Assembly: GCA_025738555.1 (NCBI GenBank)
Contig: JAOVFP010000001.1
Span: forward strand, 2,604,001 to 2,668,000
Length of the DNA stretch: 64,000 bases
DNA from: Cyathus striatus
Lineage: Eukaryota; Basidiomycota; Agaricomycetes; Agaricales; Nidulariaceae
Direction: 5' to 3'
Under the pieces are notes generated by a model, which saw only the letters and a list, made by a program, of their open reading frames with translations, was not told the origin of the DNA and ran no database searches. This document shows positions 22,971 through 36,029 of this stretch, one piece after another. Made by a program: the position numbers and the translations under genes. Positions within the stretch are counted from its first letter, which is position 1; each line of letters opens with the position of its first letter.

Positions 22971-24545
22971 AACTTCAAAATTTTGTAGTCCATAACGAAC
23001 AATGAATAAAACGTGACATGGGAAAGAAAAATCTTACTGCACGCATTTCTTGTTCTTCCGTCTTACGGGCCCTGAGTTCCTTAAAGAATAACGAAGTGCA
23101 ACGAGGACGGCTGACTTCTTTCGGGGATTGTCGAACAGGTTATTTTTATATCTGATTCTCTTGTTCTTCGCATCTTGTCCCTAGTCCATCGTACTTGTCA
23201 GTAACGGTGAGTTGTGGTAGATTTGATTTACCTTCTGTTGTATTTCGTGATGGTTTGGTGTTAAAGGAGATAAGTAACTCGCCTTCAAATTTTGTAGTTT
23301 ATACACAATTTTACGACATGGGAAGGGATTTACTGCCTGCACCTTACGCACAGTTTGTCTCCATATTGACCCTGAGCTACTTAGAATGACAACGAGGTGC
23401 AATGAGGACGATTATCTTCGGGGTTTATTTTTGTAGGTATTTGATTTCTGGTTCCCGGTCCCCGTTAACTTTGCATTGTACTTGCAAGCATACAAGTTCG
23501 TGTATATCCTCGTTGCTTCTTGTAATCAGTACGATATCCCGTCTACATCTCTTATGACATGGGAGCTAGCGACCTAAAAGCTGTGCTTTTCTGAAAGAGA
23601 CAATGACGACAACGAGGACCATATTCCGGGGATTACTGTAGGTTATTTTGGATGTGAATTAAACGGACCCCCATCCCATCTACATTACATTATTCCTATG
23701 TTTTAAATTGACTGCGTCTAGTAATCGATTTACAAAGTTACGAAGTACGAAACCTCATCTAAATTATATAGACATGGGAAGAGAATCCGACTACTAGAAA
23801 CACGACGTTCAAAGAATAACGAAATATATCCCGTCTAAATTCCTTATGACATGGGAACTAGCGACCTAAAAGCTGTGCTTTTCTGAAAGAGATAATGACG
23901 ACTACGAGGACCGTATTCCGGGGATTAGGTTATTTTGGATGTGAATTCAACGGAGGTATCGTCCTCGACCCCTATCCCATCTACATTACATTATTCTTAT
24001 GTTTTAAATTGACTGCGTCTAGTAATCGATTTCCAAAGTTACAAAGTACGAAACCCCATCTAAATTATATAGACATGGGAAGAGAATCCGACTACTAGAA
24101 ACACGACGTTCAAAGAATAACGAAATATAATACAACGAGGACCGTATTTCGGGGATTACTGTACTTAAATGTTATTTTTGGATGTGAAGTTCAACTCCGA
24201 GTCCTATCTACATTACATTATTCTTAGCGGTGCTGTGCTGGTAAATTCAGAGGTTTGAATGGTTTGAATGGTAAGTGAGAAAAATAATGAAAATAAGCAC
24301 ATAGGGAGGCTGTATACGAATCCTGTGTTCCCCTCCCCATGACAATGAACCCTCGTTGATAATTTAACTCGGATATCCCACTTAAATTCCTCACTGTGAC
24401 ATGGGAAGCACACACTTGAACACGCGTTTTATTCTTCCTGGACCCTATGTAAGTTTTTTTTAAAAGTACGGTTCTGAGGATCTCAAGCATGAGGACGGTC
24501 AAGTTCTTTCGGGTACTTACTACTTATTGAAGATGGTATTTTTGT
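22970..24545. repeat. decayed tandem array, period about 300 bp
   Basis: The motif gacatggga(a/g) recurs at 23015, 23315, 23556, 23771, 23848, 24072 and 24398. Between copies run a caacgaggac(c/g) segment, ttcggggatt and a ttattttt(gg) segment in the same order. The units starting at 23538 and 23830 are nearly identical over about 290 bp; the outer units are strongly diverged. No frame is kept across units, so this is non-coding repeat DNA, possibly an old minisatellite-like expansion. Confidence 0.75.
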
Positions 24546-26032
24546 ATATGGTTGAGGCATTTCTGAAATACTTTGGTATATTCTGGAATGGATGGAGTGA
24601 ATCTAGAATTACTTACTACTACTTGCTATTGAATTTTTCTTGTACTATGACGAGTGAGTATCAAGTGACATGTAACATGCGACACAGTGAGAGAATGTTC
24701 GAAGATTCATCGAGGGCGGAAAGCTGTGCCTGCTGATGCATGATGTTTCAACCCTTCTGGTTCTGAGATGACCCTGGAGTTTGTTTGGGAAACCATCTCG
24801 ACGAAAGGGTGTTGACTACACTGGTTCATATCTATTACTTTGCAGGTGTAGTATGAAAGTCCCAGTCAACGGTCTAGATTCTAGCCCCCCACCCGGCAAA
24901 AGCACAAACGCACCCCATAATTGAAGAATAGAAGATGGAAGAATTGTATCAATGTTCGTTCCTATATTAAATAGCGAGGAGTGGGTATTAATACATAGAA
25001 GAACCAGTCAACTAAGAATTATCGAGGTAGGTCACACGACACGATTAGATATTAGATATTAATCACGAGAGAAGAAATGATTATCTGTTGATCCTCTCAT
25101 GAATTCAGAATCATACTCGCCACTTACATATTAGTAGTACAAAGTAAGCTTTTTGATTCCGGAGATTTGGCGAGTCATTCGGTCGTTTCTATTGTTCATG
25201 AAGATTGAATTCTCGGATTGATATGACTATACACGATACATAAAACACGCAGCTGATACTCCACATATAATTTGAAATCAAATTGCATCTAATTCTGTCG
25301 GTTGGTATCGTGCAGATAAGAGCTTGCATGCATGCATAGTGAGCGTGTATCGATGAGGTCGAGCTTGTGTTGAGGGAAATGAAACATTCTTCGAATGCCT
25401 CGGCGTGTTCATGTGATTATGACTAAGCACGAGTGCACGGACACATGAGACGACACGTCGGACTCGAGACTCGAGTTCTCGTTCAGCGCTGACTCAACCG
25501 TAGTCATATCGTGTCTCTACTGATTCTGTCAATTGTCATCCGACGGGAATGAAGGCGCCACTGTCTTGTCCGGTGTGGATTCGGAAAGGGATGGGATGGC
25601 GGGTATGCTTCTGTTCAGTTTCGTTTTGTTTCGTTTCGGGTGGCCGCGTTTACTCCACTCCATCCTTTGTGCTGGTGCGGGGGTATTGGTAGGATAATAA
25701 TAATGTGCAAGTGGATATTTGTGATTAGGGGCAGAGGGAGGGTGGTGGTGGTGGTGGTTAGTTCGGATGAGGTCTGGCCTCTTTGTGGTATGATATCAGT
25801 TACACCACAGACGCCATTGCTTATTACTCTGGCACCGGGTCCGGTGAGTGAGTAATTCAACACCCTGAGGATCCCTTCAATTCTACTTCCCCGCCCATCC
25901 ATTATCCTCCATTACGTCCCTCCCGCACACTCCATCACCCTTTTACTTTCATCCTTACTTATACCACGCCTAAGCTGACCGGCCGCTGTCTGCAGCCTCA
26001 CCCCAGCCATCCCCCATCCATACACAAAAACA
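24546..26032. other. intergenic region upstream of the zinc-finger gene
   Basis: No supported gene. The last 150 bp before 26033 are rich in C and T on the plus strand (ccctcccgcacactccatcaccctt), typical of a fungal promoter with a pyrimidine stretch near the transcription start. A cluster of ctcgagactcgag-type short palindromes occurs near 25460. Confidence 0.35.
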
Positions 26033-27939
26033 ATGGACCGCCTAATTCCAGATCCACATCAACCACATGTCCATTCCGATTCCGATTTAGATTCAGAAGC
26101 TCGGTAAGGTTCACTCTTAGTACAGTACGGGCATACGATTCCAATCTAAACAACGTGTTCAAAAGTGCCTCCTGTTGTTCACTAGCCGATTCAGATTCCC
26201 AGTACGCTGAATCCGAATCCGACGATGATTCTGATATAAATTTAAATGTGGGCGAATTCAGTTTGTACGGTTCTCCTCCGCTTTTTCAGTTTTCTACCTC
26301 TTCGTGTTCTTCTACCACTCTTGACTCGGACATGTATTGGAATGGGCATTCTGAAGTGGGCAGTACGATAGATCACATATCAAAGCTCGAGTTGGCTTTC
26401 GTACGTCCCTCCCCTCTCCTCATTCATTCATACTAATACAATTGAATACAGTGCTCGTATTTTGAATGCTGTAACCTCCAACTACCCGACTTTCACGCGT
26501 TCGTGGATCATTGTGAGGAAGAGCATATTTCTCGCAGTCGGCCTCTTTATGGCTCGACTTCCGTAGGGAGCGCGAAGAGGCCGATGAAAGTGGTTTGTCC
26601 GACGACGCCAAGTTCGTTGAGTACTTCCCGTGCTTCGTCGGTGTTTTCAGCGTCCGGGCCTACAACGCCCACTTCGCCTACCTCGCCTACCTCTCCGTCC
26701 CTTACACCGAGTACACCAAGCACACCAACGACGCCATTCAGCTATCCACCCTTCCCCGCACAAGAAAAACAGTTGGCATATACACCTTTCAATCCGGCTA
26801 TTTCGGTCGACTTGGACACTGTGTATCCGGAACTGGCGAATGACGCGCCTGCGTTTTTCTGTTATGGCTATGATTATGATTATGGGTATGAGTATTATGC
26901 AAGGGGTGTGAGGGGGAGTCCTGTTTCTGTTTCGAGTGCAAGTGGGAGTGGGAGTGGGAGTGGGAGTGGGAGTGGGAGTGAGGGCGAGGAGGGCGAGGGC
27001 GAGGGGTGGGATGAGGGGAGTATGTTGGCAGGGTGGGGGAGTGTGGATCCTGGTGCGGGTACGGAGACATTGCCTATGGCACCGCCGTCGTCGATGTACC
27101 CAACCCCATCCCCTCCATACACAATCAAGAAACATAAACACCATCATAAAGAAAAATCCAACAAATCTAAATCCAAATCGTTCAAGTTCCATCATTCGCA
27201 TCATCATTCAAATTCGCATCATGGCGTGAAAAAGGCGGAAGGTCTTTCGGCGCTTGATACGCCTCGGGCGTTGGTTGGTTTGCAAGGGGGGAAAGGGAAG
27301 GGTGGAGGGATTGGGAAGATGGGGAATGGGAATGGGAAGAGTGGGAAAGGGAAGAGGGAGAGAGCTTTTCGATGTCCTGTATGTTCTTTTCTTTCGCGTT
27401 TTTGGTGTCGTGTGCTCATTACTTTCTCTTTCTTTTATGTAGAATGCGGGATGTACAAAGGTTCATTCTCTCCTCCTTTCTACTCTACAGAAACTAATAC
27501 TACGATAGACGTACTTGAACCCTAACGGACTCAAATATCACCTTGAAAAAGGGACGTGTAAGATTGAAGGCAGGGAGGATATGGAGGAATCAGGACCAGG
27601 GTCGCCGTTCCCTTTCCCCCTCCCACCTCCCCTGCGCCGCAGGAGAAACTTCGAGGCACAGTGTCCCCTGTCTCCCCCCCTCCGCAGCACCAGCACCAGC
27701 AGCAGAAAAGTGGTCCCACGTATACTCAGACTCGAAATTCTCATGTCGGAACCGGAGGTTATACAAATAACTATTTTGGATCCGACGACGCGGATATGGA
27801 TATGGATGTGGAGGTAGTCGAAGTGGGGTTTGATAGACTTGCTGCGTATCCCCCTTCTTCTTCCCACTCCTCCTGCCCTTCTTCGTATGTGAATGGGACG
27901 ATGACCCAGGCGGTGCTGGGCGCGTATGAGAGTTGTTAG
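26033..27939 (+). CDS. SFP1-like C2H2 zinc-finger regulator
   Basis: Exons 26033-26103, 26166-26400, 26452-27378, 27443-27460 and from 27509 join in frame. The first finger begins exactly at the third exon: CSYFECC ... LPDFHAFVDHCEEEH. The second is assembled from three exons as RCPNAGCTK then TYLNPNGLKYHLEKGTC. This widely spaced pair is the arrangement of the SFP1 family, which in yeast controls ribosomal-protein genes and cell size downstream of TORC1. Between the fingers lie long Thr/Pro-, Gly/Ser-, His/Lys- and Gly/Lys-rich low-complexity tracts. An 18-bp microexon encodes NAGCTK. After the second finger the zinc-finger frame ends at 27817, but another frame ending at 27939 (HQHQQQKSGPTYTQT onward) looks more protein-like. 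Nuclear location is inferred. Confidence 0.8.
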
Positions 27940-28398
27940 ATCTTTCGAGAACGTTAGGTGGGTTTTTACTTATTTTTATTTTTATTTTGGATTTTTGGTT
28001 ATTTTAAATGTGTTGAATGGGTCCGATCAGATCAATCGATCATTGTGATTTGGATGACGTTATGATGTCATGTTGTTCCTGGCATGTGATTGCCATGTGT
28101 TGGCTTTTTTTTTCTTGTGTTTTGTGTGTTTTCTTGCTCGCGTGGATTGGGTGGATTTGGATTTTATTTGAAATGTTGTGGATTTGTGCTGACGTTTTCT
28201 TTGTTTTAGATGTGGTGTTTTTTGCTATTGCTTTAGACCCGGTTGAAACCTTGAACGAGGATATTTTCCCTGCGTGCTGTCTGTCATTCTACTCCAACTC
28301 AATTTCGATTTCGACCTCTCCTGCTCCATGTGTTGCGATTTCACGTAATCGCGTACATACGTTCAGACTTTAAAATGCATCGTGCCCTACCATCCGCT

Positions 28399-28473
28399 CC
28401 ATTCAAAATCCTACGTGTGCCCGAAATACGCATCGCCCATTCAAAATCCATCGCGGGCCCGAAATACGCATCG
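28399..28473. repeat. two tandem 37-bp repeats
   Basis: ccattcaaaatcc is followed by gcccgaaatacgcatcg, and the unit restarts 37 bp later with only a few changes. Further single motifs (cattcaagat, gcattcaaaaatgcgcatcgtg) occur to about 28670. Confidence 0.6.
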
Positions 28474-31400
28474 TGATCATGCCAACCCATTCAAGATACT
28501 CCATCGTGCACTCAAAATATCACTTTTTGGGTCCATGTACGTCGGACTCTATCTATCCTTATCATTCCTATCCAAATTCGACGCTTGTCGTAATCGCGTG
28601 CTGTTCAAATTTTCAAGTTGCGCATGGTGCTTTTCATCCATTTACATACGTTTGCATTCAAAAATGCGCATCGTGTCTTGGAAATTTTAACACGTTGTGC
28701 AGGGTGACAGACATGATTTGCATCCGGTGCTGCGTGGGGTTTTCTCTGTGTTGTGTACTGGCACGTGCCCCGTCCCTCTGGGTTATTTCGGGTTCAACCC
28801 CTCTCTCGAGTATCGAACGATTTGACTTTATTTTCAATTTGGTATTGGTTTTGGTTGCTGCTTTTCTTAGCTAATGTTCCTTTTCTCCCCGTCATCTATA
28901 AAAAATGGAGCTCCCCGTACGTCCGTCGGCTGTGATATGCATGCACTAGAAGCTACGGCGCATGGGTGGTGTTTCTCCATGGGCATGTTGTGTTCGATAC
29001 GATGCGATACGACTCTTACATGATTTTTTACTTCCAAAAGATCCTTGTTTGGATCATTCTTTGTAAATTATTAATTACTCTCGTCTAGTTTCTTTGTTTA
29101 CTACCCTTATGATTACGCTACAAATTTGGATGCTCTGTGTAATATTTATGTAGAGTGGATGATGTAGTTTTCGTTTGTCTCTTAATGTGCCCTTGACCCA
29201 GGGTTTCTTGCGAACTAATATAGAAAGTAAGCGTACTGGCATGAGATGCTAGGTAGGCGAGTCGGTACGAAGACCGAGCTAGTTGCTTGATTAAGGTTAA
29301 TTGGTAGGACCTTGGAATCGAAACGTTGATTATGTTTTCAAGGTTGCAAAGAAACATGCTAACTATGTGGGCGTCGGTGGGGACACTTGAGTCCCCGGGT
29401 TTGGATTTGTAATCCTCTCTCTTTGAAATTAAGCCTTGTGGTCCACAATTAATTAATCACCGAATTTATACTTCTTTTTCCTGATGTTTGGTAGCGAGGG
29501 GTGTGGGTCCCACCTGGTACCATGTGTGATGGGCTCTGTTCAGAAGGTAGGCTGTGTTGATGATTCGTAATTCTGTTTCCCCGCATTCTAAGTGATGAAG
29601 ACGAAGGAACCGTGAGCTGAGTGAATTGATTGTGATTGTTATCGTGTAATCTAAGCGAGAGATAGTGCTCGGATCATCGAGTACTTTGAGTATCGACATG
29701 CGGTGGTCCTCGTGAGTCGAGCACAATGGACTGTGTGTGCGCTGTCGGACCGGAACTACAATGTGTACCCGCTCACCCGCTCATGAGGGCAATGGAAATA
29801 TATCACGAATTAAGTCCATCTATAAAGTTATCGCTGCGATAGCATCAATTATCATCCCATTATTTTTACGCATGCTTTCAGTCACGGGGGTTAGTTGTAG
29901 TCAGCCACTGATGTACGCTGATAGATGCGATGATATCGAGTGGTAAGCACGAGGCCAATGAGAATTCTGATAAAAATACGGGATGGTTATCTTATGACTA
30001 GGATCGGAATTCCGCACGCGAGGGATTTTGAAATAGACATCAGTGCAGATCGTTGGTTTTGGTTTTGGCTGGGTTTAGGGTATGGCTTAAGTTGCTCAGA
30101 TAGTAGAGGCGTATATGCCTCTATTGAATGGAAGGACACATTTCTTTGTGGTATAAACTTCTGGCGCTTTTTGAAAGACAGGCCTTTCATGTTTGTAGAA
30201 AGCGACGATCATGATATCATCGACTTGGCGATAAGTAGAGTCAGCGGAGGAATTGAACGGATCAAACCTTCGGCTGGGGGATTCTTCGGGGCCTCGGAAT
30301 CGGAGGCGGGAAAGGCGAGGCGCGTACCTACTTATCCCGCTCAATAATTGAACCGTAACGTATATTTGATAGATGTAACTTTTTCGGAAAGAGCTCGGAC
30401 TTGGCTGGAAATAGCCATACCTCGGGACTGGGACACCTTGGGAACCTTGATGTATGTATGGTAACATGGTACGAATCATTTAAGCAAGGGGTGATAGGAG
30501 TATGGATGATATCGAGACGCCACTTGGAGTATGAGTAAGACTTTCCGCAGTTTTAGCAGGCTACCAAGTTGTCCGAGCCCGGTACATGGATGTGCCGGTA
30601 TGTCGTTCGGCATGTGGTGGTCACGACTGGAAACACGTCCATGTGAGGCCTCTCTGCGGGCTCCCTCCTTATCTTTGCAGTGCTTATTTTTAATATGGAT
30701 GTTAGAAAATTGGCTTCTTCATAATTTCTAGGAACGCGTGCTTAAGAACTAGCTTGTCACTCTACTTCGAGGCTCGATGTTCCAAGAGGTTTCAGTTTCC
30801 GGGTGGCTGTTAAGAAAGATGCCGGTTGCGAGAGGGGGTCTTTCGGAAGCTATGTTCCGAATTTGGAGCCTGGAGCACTGGAACGACAACATGACCTTTT
30901 TTCATGAGACTGAAAGGCGTATAGCAGTGATATTAAAGCGACAAAGGCGGAAAAGATTTCATTTTGTTATTCCTATTGGGTTTCTCAGCTCCATGAGCGT
31001 GAATGTGACAGAGGTGAATTCAAAAGACGGAACCAAATGTGATAGTTACTTCCAAATCACAGACCCCGCGGCACGGACTCTAAACACTTGAATATTTGCG
31101 ATTGAATCATATGCAACTATTCACAGATATCACAGTGAAAGCACTTAGCTGAAATCGCTCAATGAAATCCTTTTAGAAAATATTTGTTTTCGAAACGCCG
31201 CTCGTTGAACATGATGATCACTGATGCAAGTCAACGAGCGGATTGAAAGGCTGTGAGTTGCTCAACTTGTACTGTAATCATCCGAGGCTAACGCAGATAT
31301 CTAAAGGCTTTCTTTAATGTCCGTGATTCTCCCGCACTTGGCAAGTAAGGTCGATGAGGGTGGTAGACATCGACGCCTTCGACGCAATACTCTTGTTCTT

Positions 31401-32949
31401 GATCGAGGACTTGCGATTGGATATAGTAATAATCTACTGTCCACGTTATCAACTCGGAGGTGTTGGGAGCCACTTAACCCCGAAGTTGGAGGTTTGAGAA
31501 GGAGGATTGAACTCGGGTGATAATAGCTCGCTGGCGCTTATTTTTCCTTTCATTCACCGGCACTCCGACGTTCCTTCGTGAATCGCAAAATAAACCAGGT
31601 TTATCTTGAAAGCTCAAACTGTGCGAACTTGTATACGTAGCAATATGTTTATTCCATGTTCTGCTCGACTCCGAAACAAACGCACTTACACATATCGTGG
31701 GATCCTCGGACTTGAAGTATCATTGGAGCTTTTAACCAGAAATAGAAATATATTTGCTGTTCTGCTACCCGTCATTGCCAAATAGGCCCCACGGGGCTAC
31801 TACTATTTCCTGTGTCTTCCAAGTTCTCCAGGCTTCTTACTTCTCGAGTACCTTAGCGGACAGGATGAAGGCACATGAAAAGGTTGTAGTTCGGTGTCAT
31901 GCTCGCTGTGAGATAAATATACCATTGAAGTCGTAGTTTGTTCTAGCAATTTCGGGCAAGTATAACGTTAGTAAAGAGTCTGGAGCAGACCTAGCTACAC
32001 TGACTCTTTTATATTAGGCATGCTCTAAGCTTCTTTCTCCTAGTTGCAGGGATGGGTGTATGTGTTATATATAGTGTATAGTGGGATAGAGCGTGGTTTT
32101 GGCTCGGAGTCTGTTGATTGTACATACTCCTGTCGGTGCTATATTTAGTTTGCAGAGGCCTCGGTAGGCTAGAATACCTATGATGTAACTTGCTACGACA
32201 TACGAAACTAGAGCAGCCATAGAAATATACATTTCTTCTCTGGAATTAATACATATTTGTTTTAGATATCTCTAGCGAAAGATAACCTTTACACTTTTTA
32301 CCTCCCTATGAGAATTGCATTACCATTTATCAATATCAATCCCGGTACGCCCATCAACACCTCAAATATATCCTCACGGAACAGTGCGCACCACTCTTCC
32401 ATTCTACCGCTGAAAACGCGGGTCGTGTCATACAGCAAACAAGGCGGGATCGATCAACTGCATGACATCCGGCTGCTCAGCGACGGGGACCTCGATCGTC
32501 TTGGATGTCAATCATAACAGATTTCGGGGATGCCGAGGAAAGCATGAGATACATTGGTACCTACGATAGTATCTATAACTACTAGTATAAATTATGGGGG
32601 GGGGGTCACCGGGGGTCATCGTAAACCTTTATACTTGCACGGGGTTAAATTCATACCAGTGTGGAGTTGCAGTAGTATGTAGGATAACAAGGGGATGGTG
32701 GGTGGACAGAGGAAATTGAAAGAGAAGGGGTACCTTGGTACTATTCAACTTCGTGGTGCGGGTTGTCGAGTGGGTCAATGATGATATCATTGTTGCGCGT
32801 GCGTCGCTGTTGGCGGTGTAGGTTCCGTTCGCTGTTAAAAATGAACTTGGTGACCTAGAATATCGCCTGTGTAGTATGCTCACAGGATAAATGGAAGCAT
32901 TTATTTAGATCATTCCGCGGCCACGGACGATTTGCAGACATATTTCCGT

Positions 32950-33205
32950 TCCGCAATGCTGTTCTATACGAACAGGAGCCATGCGGTTATATATGGGTCC
33001 CGACACCAGCATTTTGGCTAGAAATTTAGAAAGAATCCAGAATCCTTGGTTTTCAGGAATCATTGAATAATAATCAAGCAATATTGTTCTTTACGGACAG
33101 GTGAGGAGAGTCATGTGGTTAGATGCGGGTTCCGACACCAATATTTTGGCTAGAAATTTTGCAGAAGGAATCCAAAGGACTTGGTTTTCAGGAGTCAATC
33201 AACTT
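32950..33205. repeat. diverged direct repeat of about 125 bp
   Basis: The segment around gacaccagcattttggctag (about 33002) recurs at about 33134 as gacaccaatattttggctag, with similar flanks (gcggttatat versus gtggttagat; cttggttttcagga in both). No coding meaning is apparent. Confidence 0.6.
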
Positions 33206-36029
33206 GGGAAAGAATAATACATGTTTTGCACTGCCTTTAGTTCACTCCCTGTCTCTCCATTTCTGCTGGCTAAAACCACCGTATGCATTTATGCCAATTA
33301 CGGTAAGAATTAACGAAAACTAGTACAAGAAATCCAACTTCCCTTTCACCTCTAGAAGCATTGAATTAATCTAATCTAGAAAAATGCGTAGTACACTGCA
33401 TGCTAAAAACACCGTGTATGAATTTACACCAGTTAGGATATGAGCACCCCATCGCACACTGCCTTATGCGACATGCATAGAGCACGATGCGATAGCATAA
33501 AGGGCTCAGTTTCAAATTGGCCTTCAAAATCAAAATCACAATTGGTGCAGGTGATATATATACTTGTATATCCTAGCACTTACCAAGCAGATATAGGAGC
33601 GGAGGTAATTTACTCAGGTGCTATCTCCGGAAGAACGGGAGCCGTTCTGAGCCGTTCTGCTATTGACAAGGGGGTGCGATGGACGAGATTGATCTTATTC
33701 TGGTCGTCATTGTTGAAAACATACAATAAAAGTCGTAATCATTGTTTTCAAGACATAATTTCGTTCAGGGAAGTAATAATATATCACAACCTCTTGTCCT
33801 TCCCTACCTTACCACCTCCTTGTCTGCACCTTGCCTAGTGCAGTCACTGTACCTGCATGTATATACCCGCGGAGGACGGAGTACCCCCATGAGTCTCCAC
33901 GTTACTTACTAATTTCATGGGTAGGTGAAGTGATGGGGTGATGGAACCTTGTAGGCTGTAGACTGAAGCTTGAAACGCAGAATCGTAAAATGCGCGGAGA
34001 ATAAATGTCCCCACACCTGAGAAGTAAGCATAAGCCTAAGTACTTACGGTTGGTACATAGTACGGAACGCCACCGCACGATAACGAGTCGTTCGTTTCGA
34101 TATTGCATGTGAAGCGAAGAGAAACGAAGGGAGGAAAGGTTAACGCCACGCACTTTGGGCCTGAACCGGATATGCGCATAAGCATTGGAATGATTATAGA
34201 GTTAGACCTTGGTGTTTGACTGGGTATTTCTGGGCTTTTTGACTTGGGTGGTTACAACTTACATATTGTCTGTTTTGAGGCACTTGGGGTAGAATGCGGG
34301 GGTGGGGTAGGGGGAACAACGTGTATAGTATCGCAATTTGGTAAATGGTGGGTAAATAGTATTTCCTGGTAATATCATTTGACTGTTTGGGGGTTGTGTA
34401 TTTGCTATCACCACTTGGTACGTTGTCTTGAGATCAGGTTTGGCCGGAGGTTATTTTTGTATGGTTGGATTACGGGATGGGGGGTTGCTGGTTTGGTGAT
34501 TGATATGAGACGTTGAGCGCTCCGGTGGGGAGACGAGAGGGGATGCGGGGAAGAGTAGTAGCATCTCCTAGTTGGGATGGTGTCGACTTGGGCACTTTGA
34601 AACCTCCTTGCGTTGCCCGTATACTTGTACTTAGCTGTACTTAGCTTTGTGTTCTAGTACCCTTGGGAAATGTCAACTGCGGGAACCCAAAAAAAGAATT
34701 ATATTTAGAATTTGATGTATAAATGAATTGAATAGAAGGAAATACAGATACCGTAAGAATTGTGGGGGTTCTGGGGAATAGTTTACACTAATGATGGTAT
34801 GAAGGATCGGCGTGGGTGTGTGGGGAAGGAGGGGGTGTATTTATAATTTTGTAAAGAGGTGGTACTTATGTAGGAGGAAGTCTGGACTTTTGTATCATTC
34901 GATGCAGCGGAGTGGCGAGGGGCGTCTGTTCATTCCGTCGAGTCCAGGCTGTCGAATGCTGGAAGTGGCGACGGAATGGAATTGGAATGTCAACAGCGTA
35001 AGCGCGTGCGTGGCTGCGAAGCTTCGGATGGCAGCTCCAGTATGTATGTTGTCATCTCACCTCACGGGCACAGCAAAACACGTATCACGCCCCCCGTCCG
35101 ACTGAGTCGCAAGGGGAATTCGTCACTCGGTTCCAAGCGCTGAGGGACGAGTCCGATATCGCAAGAGTGATATGATGTTGAGACTAATGTTACCTGGTGA
35201 TCATCGTGGTGGATGCAATCATGTACAACATTGAGACTAGCGTATCTTATGACTTAGGTGAGTTTTATGTGCGCCGTCGAGGGACATTTGCGTGCTGGGA
35301 GGTGGAGATCTGACTTAATGAAGCCGGGTTGTGGGGAGGAAGCTGGGGACGAGGGAGAAGGACTAGAGGGAGGTCACAAGGCGGGTGTCAGCTGGGCGGA
35401 GAGCAGAGCACCTGATCGCTCCCTTCGATCAATCTCGCATCGATGACTGGGGGGGTCTCTCGGCCCGTCAATTGCTGCGCTGGCATCATTAAATAACTGA
35501 TTATGATAATTCAATAATTGATTGTGCAATTTAAATGCATTTTTTAAATGGGGTGAAAATTCGGGAGTAAACAAGGCTGGCTGGGTTGTGTTTTGATTCG
35601 GGTGCCTTTTTCCTCCTTCCTCCTCCTCTGTCCCTTCCCCTCGCCCTCTTCCTCCTCCTCCCCCGCTTCCCCCCTGTATTATTGCCTTCCTCTGTATTTT
35701 CCATCTGGAGGCTATAGGAGCACCGCACAATACTTTCACCAAACACCACGCGCACCGCTCGCCATCCCATCTGCACTCTCTCCGAGCCGCCGCTTTCTAG
35801 GGACTGACTGATTTGGGAACCCAAACTCGTTTCACGACAAACAGAGTATTGCATTCTTCAAACGCATATTCTCAGCATAGGAGCCAGAGTCATCTTTTAA
35901 ATTCGTCACTCGGATCCAAGCTAGGACCCCGTTCTGGCGTGTTTTGACATTCTACGACCCCATATTCTTTTCATTCCTACACCACACTCAAGAGTGAATA
36001 CGAAAGGACGGCGGGTAGTGGCACGCGCT

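Larger units (their letters stand above)
27940..36029. other. 8 kb without a supported gene
   Basis: I find only short open frames with no shared splice pattern, no recognisable domain and no conserved partner elsewhere in the window. Features seen are a 37-bp tandem repeat near 28399, a diverged direct repeat at 32950-33205, a g10 run at 32594, and a 22-bp sequence (35117) that recurs at 35900 with one change. The first ~400 bp are probably the 3' untranslated region of the zinc-finger gene. The stretch 29900-31100 has a few longer plus frames, but none has convincing composition. Confidence 0.4.

Noticed and set aside
26647..27207. Minus-strand frame of 186 codons with Pro/Thr/His repeats
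   Set aside because: It is the shadow of the Gly/Ser-rich repeat in the zinc-finger gene; composition follows the repeat, with no domain or splice support.
28017..28874. Plus-strand frames of 100-130 codons after the zinc-finger gene
   Set aside because: Cys/Trp/Phe-rich from G/T-rich sequence, not spliced to anything, and best explained as 3' untranslated and spacer DNA.
29940..30479. Overlapping frames of 127-135 codons on both strands
   Set aside because: No motif, no paralog in the window, and equal quality on both strands.
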